From Nipponacmea schrenckii (lineage: Eukaryota > Mollusca > Gastropoda > Lottiidae): 64,000 nucleotides of DNA. Positions 50,370 to 62,168 of this stretch are shown piece by piece. Made by a program: the position numbers and the translations under genes. Location: assembly GCA_030562195.1 (NCBI GenBank), contig CM060200.1, forward strand, positions 6,014,001 to 6,078,000. Reading direction: 5' to 3'. The notes below the pieces were generated by a model. It had not been told where the DNA came from. It did not search any database and was given only the letters and a program-made list of their open reading frames with translations. Numbering within the stretch: position 1 is the stretch's first letter; every line of letters begins with the position of its first letter.

Positions 50370-52700
50370 TTTCACTTTCTTCTGATGTCTATGACTATCA
50401 TTACATCAAAAACACTGTTTAATCCAGGTAAAGTTGAGAGTCAACAGGATACTAAGCTACCAACATGTAAGATGTTTAACTTTTCTATTTAGTATGTGAA
50501 ACAGTACAATGCTAGTATTTTACTTATTACTGGTTTGTATTGAAACTAAACAAAGAGTAATAGTATCTTTTAGTTACTTTTCAAACAAAGTGAAAACGTT
50601 CTCACCGACGATTCTCAGATGGTGAATTTGTATCACAGAAGTTAACAGATTTCCATTAAAACTATCCAATTGTAATGTTATAAAATTACTAACAATACGT
50701 TCTCGTAATTGTTTCTATTCTCTAGAAAGTTTAAATAACAACACAGTCAACAGAAAGTTTGTTTGTGTTTCTGTTAACACTAGAAAACAACGAACATTGA
50801 ACACAGTCAAAACATGGAAAACAGCAAACAATTCATGAATTCTCTATAATCTCTGCACTTTCAACTAGGGGTGAAAAATAGTGATGATATTATTCAGACA
50901 ATGTAATGAACTTTATGTCTCACGCAAGTCCAAAATTCATCTTCCGTTATCACGTCTACAAATTGCGTCTGATTTTTTAAAAATTTCCAGACTTCATCCA
51001 TGGACAGCGGAAATTATATTTGAAGGGTTGAGTAATAAAACTTATTAAAGTCGCTATTTTTTCCTCTGTCACTGCCCAATTTAAAACTTTTATCGTGATA
51101 TCACAGATTTTTTTACGTCTGTTCAAGTTATGACATCCGACATATACGAATCTTGGTCTGGGTTCTGGAATATCTCGTACCTTATCAAAATGTCATCAAA
51201 GTTTATTTTTAAGTTTCTCGCCTTCACACAATTCCATAAAAATAACTTCTCAAACTTTACTAGTTAAATCCTTCATTCCCGAAAAAGTTTTACAGATAAC
51301 TGGAAAAAGTCGTCTGCTATGGAATGTCGTCTGTTGAAAAGTTGTCAATCAGTAAAACTAACAGACTGTCTACACATGTAAACTACATCCTTTACCCATC
51401 GGTGAGTAAATTAAATATAAACATGTGCTACTCTAGGCTCCATACGGGGTAAACTGCGTGAAATAGAAAGGAAACTGACAGTATCAATTTCTAGCTGTAC
51501 AATCCCTCTAGAGTCATTCCTCTTCTACATATTGATTAAAGGGTGGAGTTATCCCTGAACATTGTCTCTACTACCAGACTACCTCTCCGCTCTATAATGA
51601 ATGACGGGGGTAAAACTATCCGATATGATCCGATTCTTATAATCTCTTAGGATTTCATTGGCAAATTAATTAGAACTATATAGACTTCATGTTACATTTC
51701 ATATTACAGCGAAAATTTTACCAATTATTTCTTAACATGGACTTGAAGGAAATATAGTATTATGCTTACTATATATAATCTTAAACGTAAAATTGTGTAT
51801 TACAATATTTTTTGCTTTGTTTTGATTTCATAAGATTTCATATTATGCCTGTAACAGTTCAACACATGTTTAAAGAAAAGATCATTGTTGAATAGATTTA
51901 AAAAAAAAAAATTTATTTGAATAAGATTTCTATTCTTTAACAAAAAGGAAATCATGATCCCAAAATCTTTGACTTCTAAAGTTCAAGAACCAAAAATGTG
52001 TGGTTTTGTAGCCCCATCAGTCAGTTCAGGTCAGTTCTGAATAGTTCTGAAAAAAGCGACAGTACCCTACGCGTAAGTACTAACCATCCGAACGGAAACA
52101 CAAAAACCGACTCAAAAGAACATACATGTATTGACAAGATATTGGTAGCCGCTGATGAACTTTTCACATGAATAATGTTATGATAAAAAGTGATGTTAGG
52201 TGTCTAGAAGAGTAAGCCCACCTGGTGTCACATCCGCCATTGTTCAAAACCCATATATTTTAAATAGTATTTATATCATTGTCCATAAATCTTCGTAAAA
52301 AGTCGACAATGCAAACACAAAATGGCGCCAATTACAAAAAGTTTTCATGAGATATATATGATTTGAGAGTTTGAAATATTTCTCTGTGTTTAAGTCTTAT
52401 CAACAGATAGATCTTTCAGGAATACAATAAAGTATAAACCGTTACGTAAAGTAAATGATTTATCTTGAACAAGTAAAGATCCTATTTTAAGAAACGTTTA
52501 CGACTGTATTTCGAAATATATCGCACGTAGATAAATTAGTAAACAGTAATTTAGTGTTGCTTCAATTGTTTCCAAAGAAGATAATAGTTAAAAGCACTTG
52601 GCATGATGGGTCATATTATAAAAGTGTTGTTGTTGTTAAGAAATTGTTGTGAACTTGGTATGGTTGGGATTATTTGGTTTGTTGATGTTTGTCTGTTTGT
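50370..52700. other. Upstream flank of exon 1
   Basis: Should contain the 5' UTR and perhaps the promoter of the lachesin-like gene. The sequence before the ATG (gaagaaagtgaaa) is purine-rich. I cannot fix a transcription start: no convincing minus-strand TATA box or initiator pair stands out, and a non-coding exon further upstream is possible. Confidence 0.4.
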
Positions 52701-52711
52701 TGAAGAGACCC

Positions 52712-53185
52712 TAAAATCAGATGAATTGAGACAAACATTTGAAAAAGTTGAAATCAGTTTAAATCGGATGAATTGAATAAAAAGCCGAAACTATTCAACT
52801 GAAATCAGATAAACTAAGAGAAGAATTAAAGTCAGATCAAATGACAGAAGCCTTTGTTTGCAATTAACTGAGAGAAGAGTTGAAATCAGATGAACTGAGA
52901 GAAGAGTTGAAATAAGATGAACTGAGAGAAGAGTTGAAATAAAAAGAAACGAGAGAAGAGTTGAAATAAAATGAACTGAGAGAAGAGTTGAAATAAAATG
53001 AACTGAGAGAACAGTTGAAATAAAATGAACTGAGAGAACAGTTGAAATAAAATGAACTGAGAGAACAGTTGAAATAAAATGAACTGAGAGAACAGTTGAA
53101 ATCAGATGATCTGAGAGAAGAATTAATATAAGATAAACTGAGAGAAAAATTGAAATCAGTCAAAGGGCAGAAAGAGAAATGCAGG
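52712..53185 (+). repeat. 27-bp minisatellite, array A
   Basis: Unit aactgagagaagagttgaaa plus taaaatg (27 bp), about eleven well-kept copies at 52865-53157 with decayed copies on both sides. The array is purine-rich on the plus strand. The open frame it creates on the minus strand is a nine-residue Ser/Leu/Phe repeat, an artefact of 27 being divisible by three. Confidence 0.9.
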
Positions 53186-55237
53186 AAGATTCCGAAAAAA
53201 AATGACGGGAACTTAAAATTACTTGGTTGAACAGTTTTTAAGTAAACTGAAATGAGGGGAACAGTAAATTAAGATTGAAACAATGTTGAAGAAAATTCAA
53301 TACAAGATTTACACTGTACAATAAAAAAACACTACTGTAGGAGAATAATAATATTGATAATATAAACACTGATATTTCAATAAATAATATATGAATGTTG
53401 AAAGAGACAGTTCAGCTTCTAATGTTCTACGTGTTCACTGTAAAAGCATGATACACGGCAATAAAATTGGAAAAAAACCATTAAAGGCCATAAGCATTTT
53501 GTGGTTTCAAAGTTTAGTTGCATCACACGCTAACCATTGATTAAGAATAACAGTATTTCTTAATTATAGCTTTCAATTGACATATGGTTTTCTCTAGATC
53601 ACGATGTCGTGTGATAGGACATTATATAAGATATACAACTAAATTATACCTCTCTATCAATTGTTCATTTAATATTCATGCTCTTAACACCAGAAAGAAA
53701 TTGATCACTCAAACACGAAATTGACAATTGTCAAAAATCTTTCGAAATCCATTTTTATTGTTGTTAGACTTGTGCATTATTAATTTATCTGGTTGAAAGT
53801 AAAAGCTTTCGAGGTATATGAAGATAAAGATAGGACAGAATGGCTCGATTATTTTTATCACTGATTCAATAAACAGTCGCATTGTTTCTGCTGATTTCAT
53901 TTCAATAAGATTTAATGTGGACTGAAAAGAGACATATAGATGTACATGTAAAACCTGTGAACCATTAAATCATGCCATCTCACGAAATAAAAACAAGATC
54001 ATTCTGGGAACTGCAGCTTTTTAATACAAGAAAAATAGATTGTTCGTAGACTAGAATACAATTTAAAATTGTGAAACAATGCAGCTCTTTATCGGTAAAT
54101 CAGTCAAAAGAAATTCATAACAATTGAATTGTCTTGTCTCTGGATTTTTTAAAACACAAAACAAACTTGTGAGGTATTTTATATCATTTTCTCACTATGC
54201 TTGTATACCTGTGAACTAAAAACTCGTCCTATGGCTCCTTAAATTGGAAAAGAGGTGGTATAAGTCTTCAACTTACCAGCAGATTATTCAAACCTCTGTA
54301 TTTGCTTGAGCAGTTTTCAAATCCAAAATAATTAGTACTTTATGATCATGCAAAAATCCCAAGGGGAGGAAAAGGATTTCTAACAATGGCATGGGCAAAT
54401 TTCGCATTCATCATTTGCATATAATATTTTAGGCATGAATCCTCCTGACACGAAATTTCAATAATTTACATTATCATCATCGGGTGAAATACGAAACATT
54501 ACCTGTTGATGACAAAATGTAACTTAGTGAAAATGTTCAATAAAAAATCAGAAATAGTATACCATATAATTGTGTTCCGTTATTTTATCTTTTATCTGTC
54601 TGTGCAATCTGTGCATCTTTATTTCTAGATAATTATGTGGGTCACTAGAAGTTTTGAGGAATGGATAACCTCCGGGGCTATACCAAGTTTCGTCATTACT
54701 TGATTTGCATGTATACAGCTCTGTTTTAAACAGATATAGAGGTTTAAACACGTACACTGAGAACAAATCCGTCGTATAGATATACATGTAGTATCATTCG
54801 TTGTCAGCTGTGTTTGTGGGTAGTGAAAGCTTAAGAAGTTTGTCCAAAGAATGCTTAAATTTGATTTATACCAGAGATTATAAAAGAGCAGGAAATGAAG
54901 ATGGTGAAAATTGTTTAAGTCAATTAGTCAGGAACTGTCAATATTTCTATAGTATCTCGTGTATAGACACATACTCTATCTTTCAATTTACTCTAATTAA
55001 AAATACATGATGTTTGATTAAATCTTTTCTACATTAAGTGAAACTTTCTACGTTATGTTGACCTTAAACTTAATTGATTTTCTATCAATATTACTTTGTG
55101 TTTTGTTTTAAATAATAAGGTTTTATTTACTGTTTATAAGGTTTTATTTGTTTTCTAATTATTTTGGGATTGGCAATCTTAATGTTCTGTTCTCAGTTTT
55201 TTTTGTATTCACTCCCAGCAAGTCATAAAATTATTTT
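53186..55237. other. Spacer between the inverted minisatellites
   Basis: About 2.05 kb of AT-rich sequence with short open frames only. No transposase, exon or RNA gene recognised. Confidence 0.5.
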
Positions 55238-56320
55238 AGTTCATCTCGTCTTCGTTCATCTACCCTTAGTTCATCTAATTCTAATTCCTCGTTTCAACTG
55301 GCTTCGAAAGTGCTGATTGCTTTCTTGCCTCTTCTGAATGGAGTACATCGGATTTCAAATATTGTTCCTGTTTTTCTGATTTACTTTTCTCCCGGTTCTT
55401 CTGATTTCAACGTTTCTATCGGTTCATCAGATGTTTCCATAAGGTCTGGGCTGATTTCAACTGTTCTATCAGTTTCCCTACAGATGTGAATTATTTCCTT
55501 CATTTCATCTGATTTAAACAGTTCTCTTGGTTCGTCTATTTCAACTCTTCTCTCAGTTCATCAATTCCAATATTTTCCCCAATTTATCTTATTTTAATTT
55601 TTCTCTCAGTTCATCTTATTTTAATTCTTTGCTCAGTTCATCTTATTTTGATTCTTCTCTCAGTTCATCTTTTTTAATTCTTCTCTCAGTTCATCTTATT
55701 TTTTGATTTTTTTCTCTCTAGTTTATCTTATTTTAATTCTTCTCTCAGTTCATCTTATTTTATTCTTCTCTCAGTTAATTCTATCTTTAATTTTTTTTTA
55801 TTTTTCTTAGTTCATCTTATTTCAATCCTTCTCTTAGTTCATCTTTTTTTAATTCTTCTCTCAGTTCATCTTACTTTAATTCTTCTCTCATTTTCTTTTT
55901 TTATTCTTCTCTAGTTCATCTTATTTTATTCTTCTCTCAGTTCATCTTATTTTCATTCTTCTCTCAGTTCATCTTTTTTCAATTCTTCTCTCAGTTCATC
56001 TTACTTTAATTCTTCTCTCAGTTCATCTTATTTCAAGTCTTCTCTCAGTTCATCTTATTTTAATTCTTCTCTCAGTTCATCTTATTTAATTCTTCTCTCA
56101 GTTCATCTTATTTTAATTCTTCTCTCAGTTCATCTTTTTTAATTCTCTCGTTCATCTTATTTTATTCTTTCTCAGTTCATCTTATTTTAATTCTTCTCTC
56201 AGTTCATCGTTTTTCAATTATTCTCTCGGTTCATCTTACTTTAATTCTTCTCTCAATTCATCTTATTTTGATTCTTCTCTTAGTTCACCTTATTTCATTT
56301 AAATGCTTCTCACAGTTTAA
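55238..56320 (-). repeat. 27-bp minisatellite, array B (inverted relative to A)
   Basis: Plus-strand unit ttcttctctcagttcatctt plus attttaa, whose complement is gatgaactgagagaagaatt plus aaaataa: the array A unit with about two changes. Thirty-odd copies, pyrimidine-rich on the plus strand, with 1-5-bp indels in the centre and heavily eroded copies at 55238-55560. Confidence 0.9.
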
Positions 56321-58134
56321 CTTCAAAAAATGCCTGTGCTTTCAATTCTGTGTTTCTGATTATAATTTCTCACAGTTATCTGTTTTGTGGTTTTTGAGCC
56401 CATTGAAAATAAAATATGAATAAGGATTAAGAGTTGACATGGGACTGAATTTATTTGGCGAGTTTAAAATCCATGGATTATTGATTTTTTGAAAATAGTA
56501 GACTGAATATTATTAAATCCTGCTCATCAAATATCATAAAAATCTGGCAATGATATTTTACCATGAAATGTCTGGGACTAATGTGATAGATAATCAATCT
56601 ATATTTATCAAACTAATTAAGAGAACATCGGATACTATAGCTGTAAAAATTCAAACAGAATAAAGAATAAAGAGGCTATCGTGTTTAAGTACAATACATC
56701 GGTTTACGATGTAACGTAATATGGTTTTTAGCAAAATGTTATATTGTAAGTGTTTTTTTTTTTTTATACATGTACTTGTACCGTGTGTCGGGAAATTTAC
56801 AGGCACAAGCTATACATTTGATCTTAAAATTGCTTATTTCATTGAAATTTTGTACCTTTTTGAGAGTTTAACATTAGTAAAGCGTTCAATGCATAGTTAG
56901 TAATGTGTCATATAGGCTAACGTCAATACCATTTTGAATTCATCCAAGTAGAATATTCGACACAACTCGTTTTGAAAATATCTGTAATTTCACTCCGTCT
57001 TCATTAGCCCTTCATCCGGTGCAAGAGAGTAGGCCTACGTCGTAAAACTCTAAAACTCTATAACTCATTTTATTTGTAATTTGTCCATGGCATTACTTAC
57101 TTAACCATTCCAAATATCTGGATAAATTTTAACATAGAAATGAATTGATAGAAGCAAAAATTTCAACATTTAACGCGGAAAGAAAACAATTAAAGATGTA
57201 CTTTGATATCAATTGGCACTGGGCTTATCTAGGATTTATAAAGTTGATTGTATCATTTGAATGTGGAAGAGTATAGTTTGTACAGTTCAAGATGATACTG
57301 TGATGTTGATGTCTTCTTTCACTACAATGGTAAAATACAGAAAGTGCAACCAGCTGGGCCAATTGATTGTTTCTTTCTTATTTGATCCGAGTTTAGTCCA
57401 AACTTCATTTACGTTGTTAATTTTCAAATAACAAACATCACGCCTACTATAATTAACAGCGCGTGACCTAAAATGTGTATTTTAACCAAAATATTGTCAG
57501 TAATTTGACAGCTGGAACTGTGAAGGCCAGCCTCAGCAAACATGAAAGAGCACGTGCATTGCAGAAATCTGAAATCATTATGCATGTGATCAACAGTGAA
57601 TTAGGTGGGAAATTAAATTTGTTGATTACTGTTATTTTACAGTAGAATATTTTATATTTCGTGCGTGATTCATGATACACTTTAGTCGTTTATAAGTCGA
57701 AAAACAAAGGGAGATAATTGTATTAAGAAGTGTGCTAATCAAGACGATTTTGGTATTTATTACTAGTAATTGTAAAGGCTATATGTACATTAACTTTCAA
57801 GGAAATATTATAACCAATATGAGACTCAATATTAGTCATTTCATTTCTTGTGGTTTACAGTTTATATAATGTACATCGATTGCCATTTTTTTGGGGGTCA
57901 AAAACCTCATATAAAGTGACATTTCCGTAAAGCTTATTCTGCGTATTGTTGGCCTTAATTTCACGATAAGCCTAAAATTATAATGATTTCCTTATTACTG
58001 TTTTTAAAAAATTTCACGTGTTATATTATGAATGTTTTTTTAAATATAGTCTAATAAATGACCCTCACTATTTCCAAAGAATAATACCAAGAATATATAA
58101 GTTCACTGCTATAATTCCATGAAGAAATACTCAC

Positions 58135-58233
58135 ATCCTTCATTGTTACTTCCTGTAACAGTAGCTTTAAAAGCATAGATGCATTAGTTACATGACACGT
58201 AGGCCCTACGCAGAAACGGAAGGTGGGAATCAT
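58135..58233 (-). other. Weak candidate exon
   Basis: ATG-initiated 33-codon frame beginning MIPTFRFCVGPTCHV and ending EVTMKD directly before a strong donor gtgagt (58134-58129). Mixed composition and two cysteines make it less AT-driven than its surroundings. No known domain recognised, no partner exon found, and no defined upstream boundary. Confidence 0.2.
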
Positions 58234-60587
58234 AGGGCGGTCAACACAGCTTGATAATTACTACTGATTATTAATAAATACTTAAACTGTTATCAGCTTC
58301 AAGAACTCTATTGTCTTCTTCGTCTAAAACTGGGACATGTTCGGGAATTATTATTAAAGTGAAAATACCAGGGAAATGTTCCATCACACACAATAGGTAG
58401 AGAGTCATTTGCCTGTTTAGGGCTAGTACACAGTCATATATACATGCTGTAATAGTAATCGATTCCTCACTGAACAATGACCATACAATTCAAAAAAAGA
58501 AACCATTTTAAATTCTACCATCTTTTTACTGGTTTGGAAACAAATTCTCGACCAATAAAATTCGGTAAAGACAAATCAAAATACTGAATTACAGTGGACC
58601 TTGCATTTCCACCAAATCGAAAACATTACTATTGCCGCTTACAATATCATATGAACTTAATAAAAGTCCTATAGTCGAATTGTAGGAACTATAGAATCCT
58701 GACTGAAATTTACACAGCTGTGAATGGAAGCAATAGTGTCCCCGATACTTTTTAAAAGTTTTTCAATCCCTTTAAAATCGTTAACCTTTTTAAATGATTA
58801 ATATGTTTCGTAATCTAAAGACCTTAGCGATAGTGACATCATAAACCTCTTAGAAATAAGACCCACTGAAGTCATGCTAAGATTGGTGTAAATCGGTGCA
58901 ATAGGCAATCCCGATATGCATTGAAAGTTTAGGATACCTCGTACACAATTTAAGATGATTTGTTTCGTAAATCTGACTAAAGCAACGTAACTACAGAATC
59001 GTGAAGAAATGATTTACATTCTTCACTTCTTCGCATCATATTTGTAACAGTTCTTTTTAAACGATCAGACTCAATTGTTTTGCTAAGGTTTGATGGACCA
59101 CATCTTATTTTTCCAGTTTCCACATTGACTGAATTTAAAACGGAAGCATCACGTAATGATCAATCATTTCACAGGAAGAAAAACATGACCAGATTTTAAT
59201 TGAAAAATCCTATTTCTCTATTTGGAGAATTAGAACTCGACATGTGCTAGTTAGACAAGTAATTAATGTTAATGAAAAAGGTTGAAAAATACTGTAAAAA
59301 AATGAAAGACGCGATGGTGACATGGAACTGTTCAATTCCCAGAGTTTTCATCCAATTAAAACTAGTCGCTAAAATATCTATTTTCTTTCTCACCAAATAC
59401 GCTTGTCGAATTAACAATGGAAGAAGTGTCAATATATTGATAAGGCGTCGGAGAGTAAGAGTTAGCGAAGAGGGAAAGAAAAAGACGTAGATTTAGTGAA
59501 CAACATCTAGCAATTTAAAATATTGATCTTTGATGGCCATACTAGATTAATAGAAGATGTTCAATCTCATTCTACCCTCTTCAATAAGACGACCCAATCA
59601 GTGAAGTAGGGGGAAAGATTAAAGCTGAAATTTAACAATAAGATTTAATGGTTGTTGTAGAAGCTACCAAATATAACATTTATTTAACTTTATTTACCCT
59701 ATCTCTCTATAATTGTATTCATGTCTGATGGCCATAATTTGACTATTCCTATCGGTTGGTGAATTAACAAGACAATTTTGTCAGCAGACATACGTCACTT
59801 CAAATCTTTAATTCATTCTACTCCAATTCTTAATACCGCGGTACTGGTGATGACGAATATTTGCTTAGAAAACCCAGTGGGTATCAACTATCTTCGGGTA
59901 GCATGAGTATAAAATGTTGGACCTTTTAATTTTTCATATTATCGATTGTATTTTCCCCATGGAGTGAACTTTAGCCCATGTAAAATAAAAAGCATATTAT
60001 TATGTCTGCAGTGCTATCAAAATGAAGCAGAAGGGGTCTGTAGGGATTCAAAATACACAAGTAAAAGAAATCTTTTAAAGTTTGGTCGAAATTTGTAATG
60101 TGAGCCAATATGCTTCAATATTCCATTGCGCTGCGCACGATCTTGTACTTCTAGTGAATGACTAGTGCATGTGTGATGATAGTTTATAAGTTCGTATACC
60201 CAGTTGATAAAATTCAAGCAACTAGACTAGCAGGCATTTCTCTATTAATGGCACCCAAGAATACTTTGTTCTTTGGTAACAAGTTGGTATCATACACTTG
60301 GAGTAGTCTGTGTATCCACGGTTGAGTTTTTGAGTTGTCAATCACTATACAGATTGGTTTTCAAGAGCATCAAGTTAAAAAAAAGCAAAATAAACACTCT
60401 AGGCCTATACTTTGATCTAGGTCTCCTAGCATGATTCATTTCTCAATAACAACACGCAGATCTTTTCAAGCACAAGGATTCGGGTAACTTATAATCCATC
60501 TTTCTTGATTGATATTTCCGTTTTCACGGCCTTAAATAACCTTTCCTCAAATCTTTTGGGATGTAATTACGTCTATATGTTTAATGA

Positions 60588-60656
60588 GCATGCGCGGTCA
60601 ATAAGGTGAACCCAGGTGACGGACGTGGCACGTGGAATCTCAAGACGGCCATTTTG
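60588..60656. promoter_or_regulatory. Promoter-like motif group (NRF1-like, E-box, YY1-like)
   Basis: GCATGCGC at 60588 (NRF1-like core), CACGTG at 60629 and CAAAATGGCC on the minus strand (60656-60647, YY1-like), all within 70 bp in a locally GC-richer pocket. These words occur together in animal housekeeping promoters. No gene start is tied to it here. Confidence 0.25.
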
Positions 60657-61849
60657 TCTGTGAATACTTATTCATAGTCAGGAAATTAAGAGCACTTTAA
60701 ATGAAGATGATGAGAGATAGATTTTGGCCCTTTCCTCTATCGGGGTTAATTTCGGTGTTTAGGGAATCAATGGCAGGGTTTAACAACTCAATCACTTGAT
60801 TGCCACCTGCAGACTTGCTTTCAATTCATTGGCTTATTTCAATGACTACTGGCAGATAGTCATATAAAGTACAGGCTGCTGATCGAACGTTATCAAGATA
60901 TTTTGGTGTTAGGTCCAAATTTATTGACTGACTCACTTCTGTATCAGACTGAAGTTTCTTATTTTTCTAGGCTGATATTGCTTCTTTTACTATGATTTTA
61001 CACTTTTAAACCACTGCATGTAATAAGCTGTTGGTAAGATATATAAAAGTTGGGTAAGTCTACCCAATAAGAAGAAATAAAATGGCATGGGTAAACTGGG
61101 TATCCCGAAATTGCACTTTAATGTTGACCGATATCAGTCACAGTTCTCTGAGAAACCAAAACGTTAAATCACTATACCAATTCGGTAACCATCAGGTCGT
61201 GCAGGCGAAACCAAAGTGTTGTGATCTTCTACAATACAAAGATTTATTACCACAGACCACCTTTCATCCGCTCTAAAATCAAAATCCTGAGGATGATTTG
61301 ATTGGCTACCAAACTATGCTAAAAAATATATAAAGACATTTTCCGATGATGATGTTCACTATACAAAACTGGGAAATGGAAATGGAAGTTACCTCTGATA
61401 ATATCATCAGAAATAAGTTTTACGTTCTACTCTTCTATGCACCTTATGGGCTATAAAGACGGGTGATAATCATCAGAAGCTAGAATATGATGACTAGGGA
61501 TGTGAATAATATGGAATATTTCACTCTGAATTGAAATGTCTGTCAAATGTAAATTGATACGAGGTTATTGAGATCAAACCTCACTTAATAATATCGACAT
61601 ATTTAATTGCTCACATATCTGTCTTTCAACTTAATGAATAATATGCTCCATTCTCTGATTACTGAATTCTAGATCGGGAAAACAAATACTGAAAAATAGG
61701 TTCAGTTTAAGAAAGATTATGTTAAGATTTCAAATTGAAACAAGATGGGTTTTTCAATAAACCAATTTATGGAAATTTTTTATTTAGTCAATGAAATACA
61801 AGCGGAAGTGGATAGACCAACTCAACATTAGACTAAATACAATCTAGAG

Positions 61850-62168
61850 GGAGTCGCGGTGGCTCAGTGAGTTAAATGCTTGCTCGCCCGACATAGTTCA
61901 AGATGAATTTTCGAATTTCAAAACCCGGTTTTCCCTTGTCAGTAATGCAGGTCGATGGGGCTGACATGGAAAAAGCGCCTAGTCGTTCGGATGGAACAAT
62001 TATCCAAGGTCCCGTGTGCCACAGGCTGTGCAGATCTCCAGATAGTGGGAAATCGCAAAAAGGGAGGCTAATGCCGCTGTCTTGGCAAACATCTCCCTCA
62101 TTGGATCCTGCATGGTGTTGCCCGTCTTTATTAGCCCAATAGGATCAGAAAAGCAGGACGCAAAACTC
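61850..62168 (+). mobile_element. tRNA-derived SINE
   Basis: Begins with a tRNA-like head: ggagtcgcggtggctcagtg contains a Pol III A box (tggctcagtgag), with a decayed B box at ttttcgaatttc about 50 bp on. The body (gcgcctagtcgttcggatgg, ccaaggtcccgtgtg) resembles the conserved parts of SINEs common in marine invertebrates. GC content is clearly above the surroundings. The 79-codon open frame inside it is not a gene. Target duplications are not clear, and the 3' limit is approximate. Confidence 0.7.

Larger units (their letters stand above)
56321..61849. other. Flank without a confirmed gene
   Basis: AT-rich, with a poly-T tract near 56753-56765. Contains one weak exon-like segment (58135-58233), a promoter-like motif group (60588-60656) and an isolated TATA box (61042-61049). 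No frame here shows a recognisable domain. Confidence 0.45.

Noticed and set aside
52864..53163. 99-codon Ser/Leu/Phe repeat protein
   Set aside because: It is the translation of a 27-bp minisatellite. Any such array stays open if one unit has no stop in that frame.
61903..62142. 79-codon open frame on the plus strand
   Set aside because: Lies wholly inside the tRNA-derived SINE and reflects its higher GC content.
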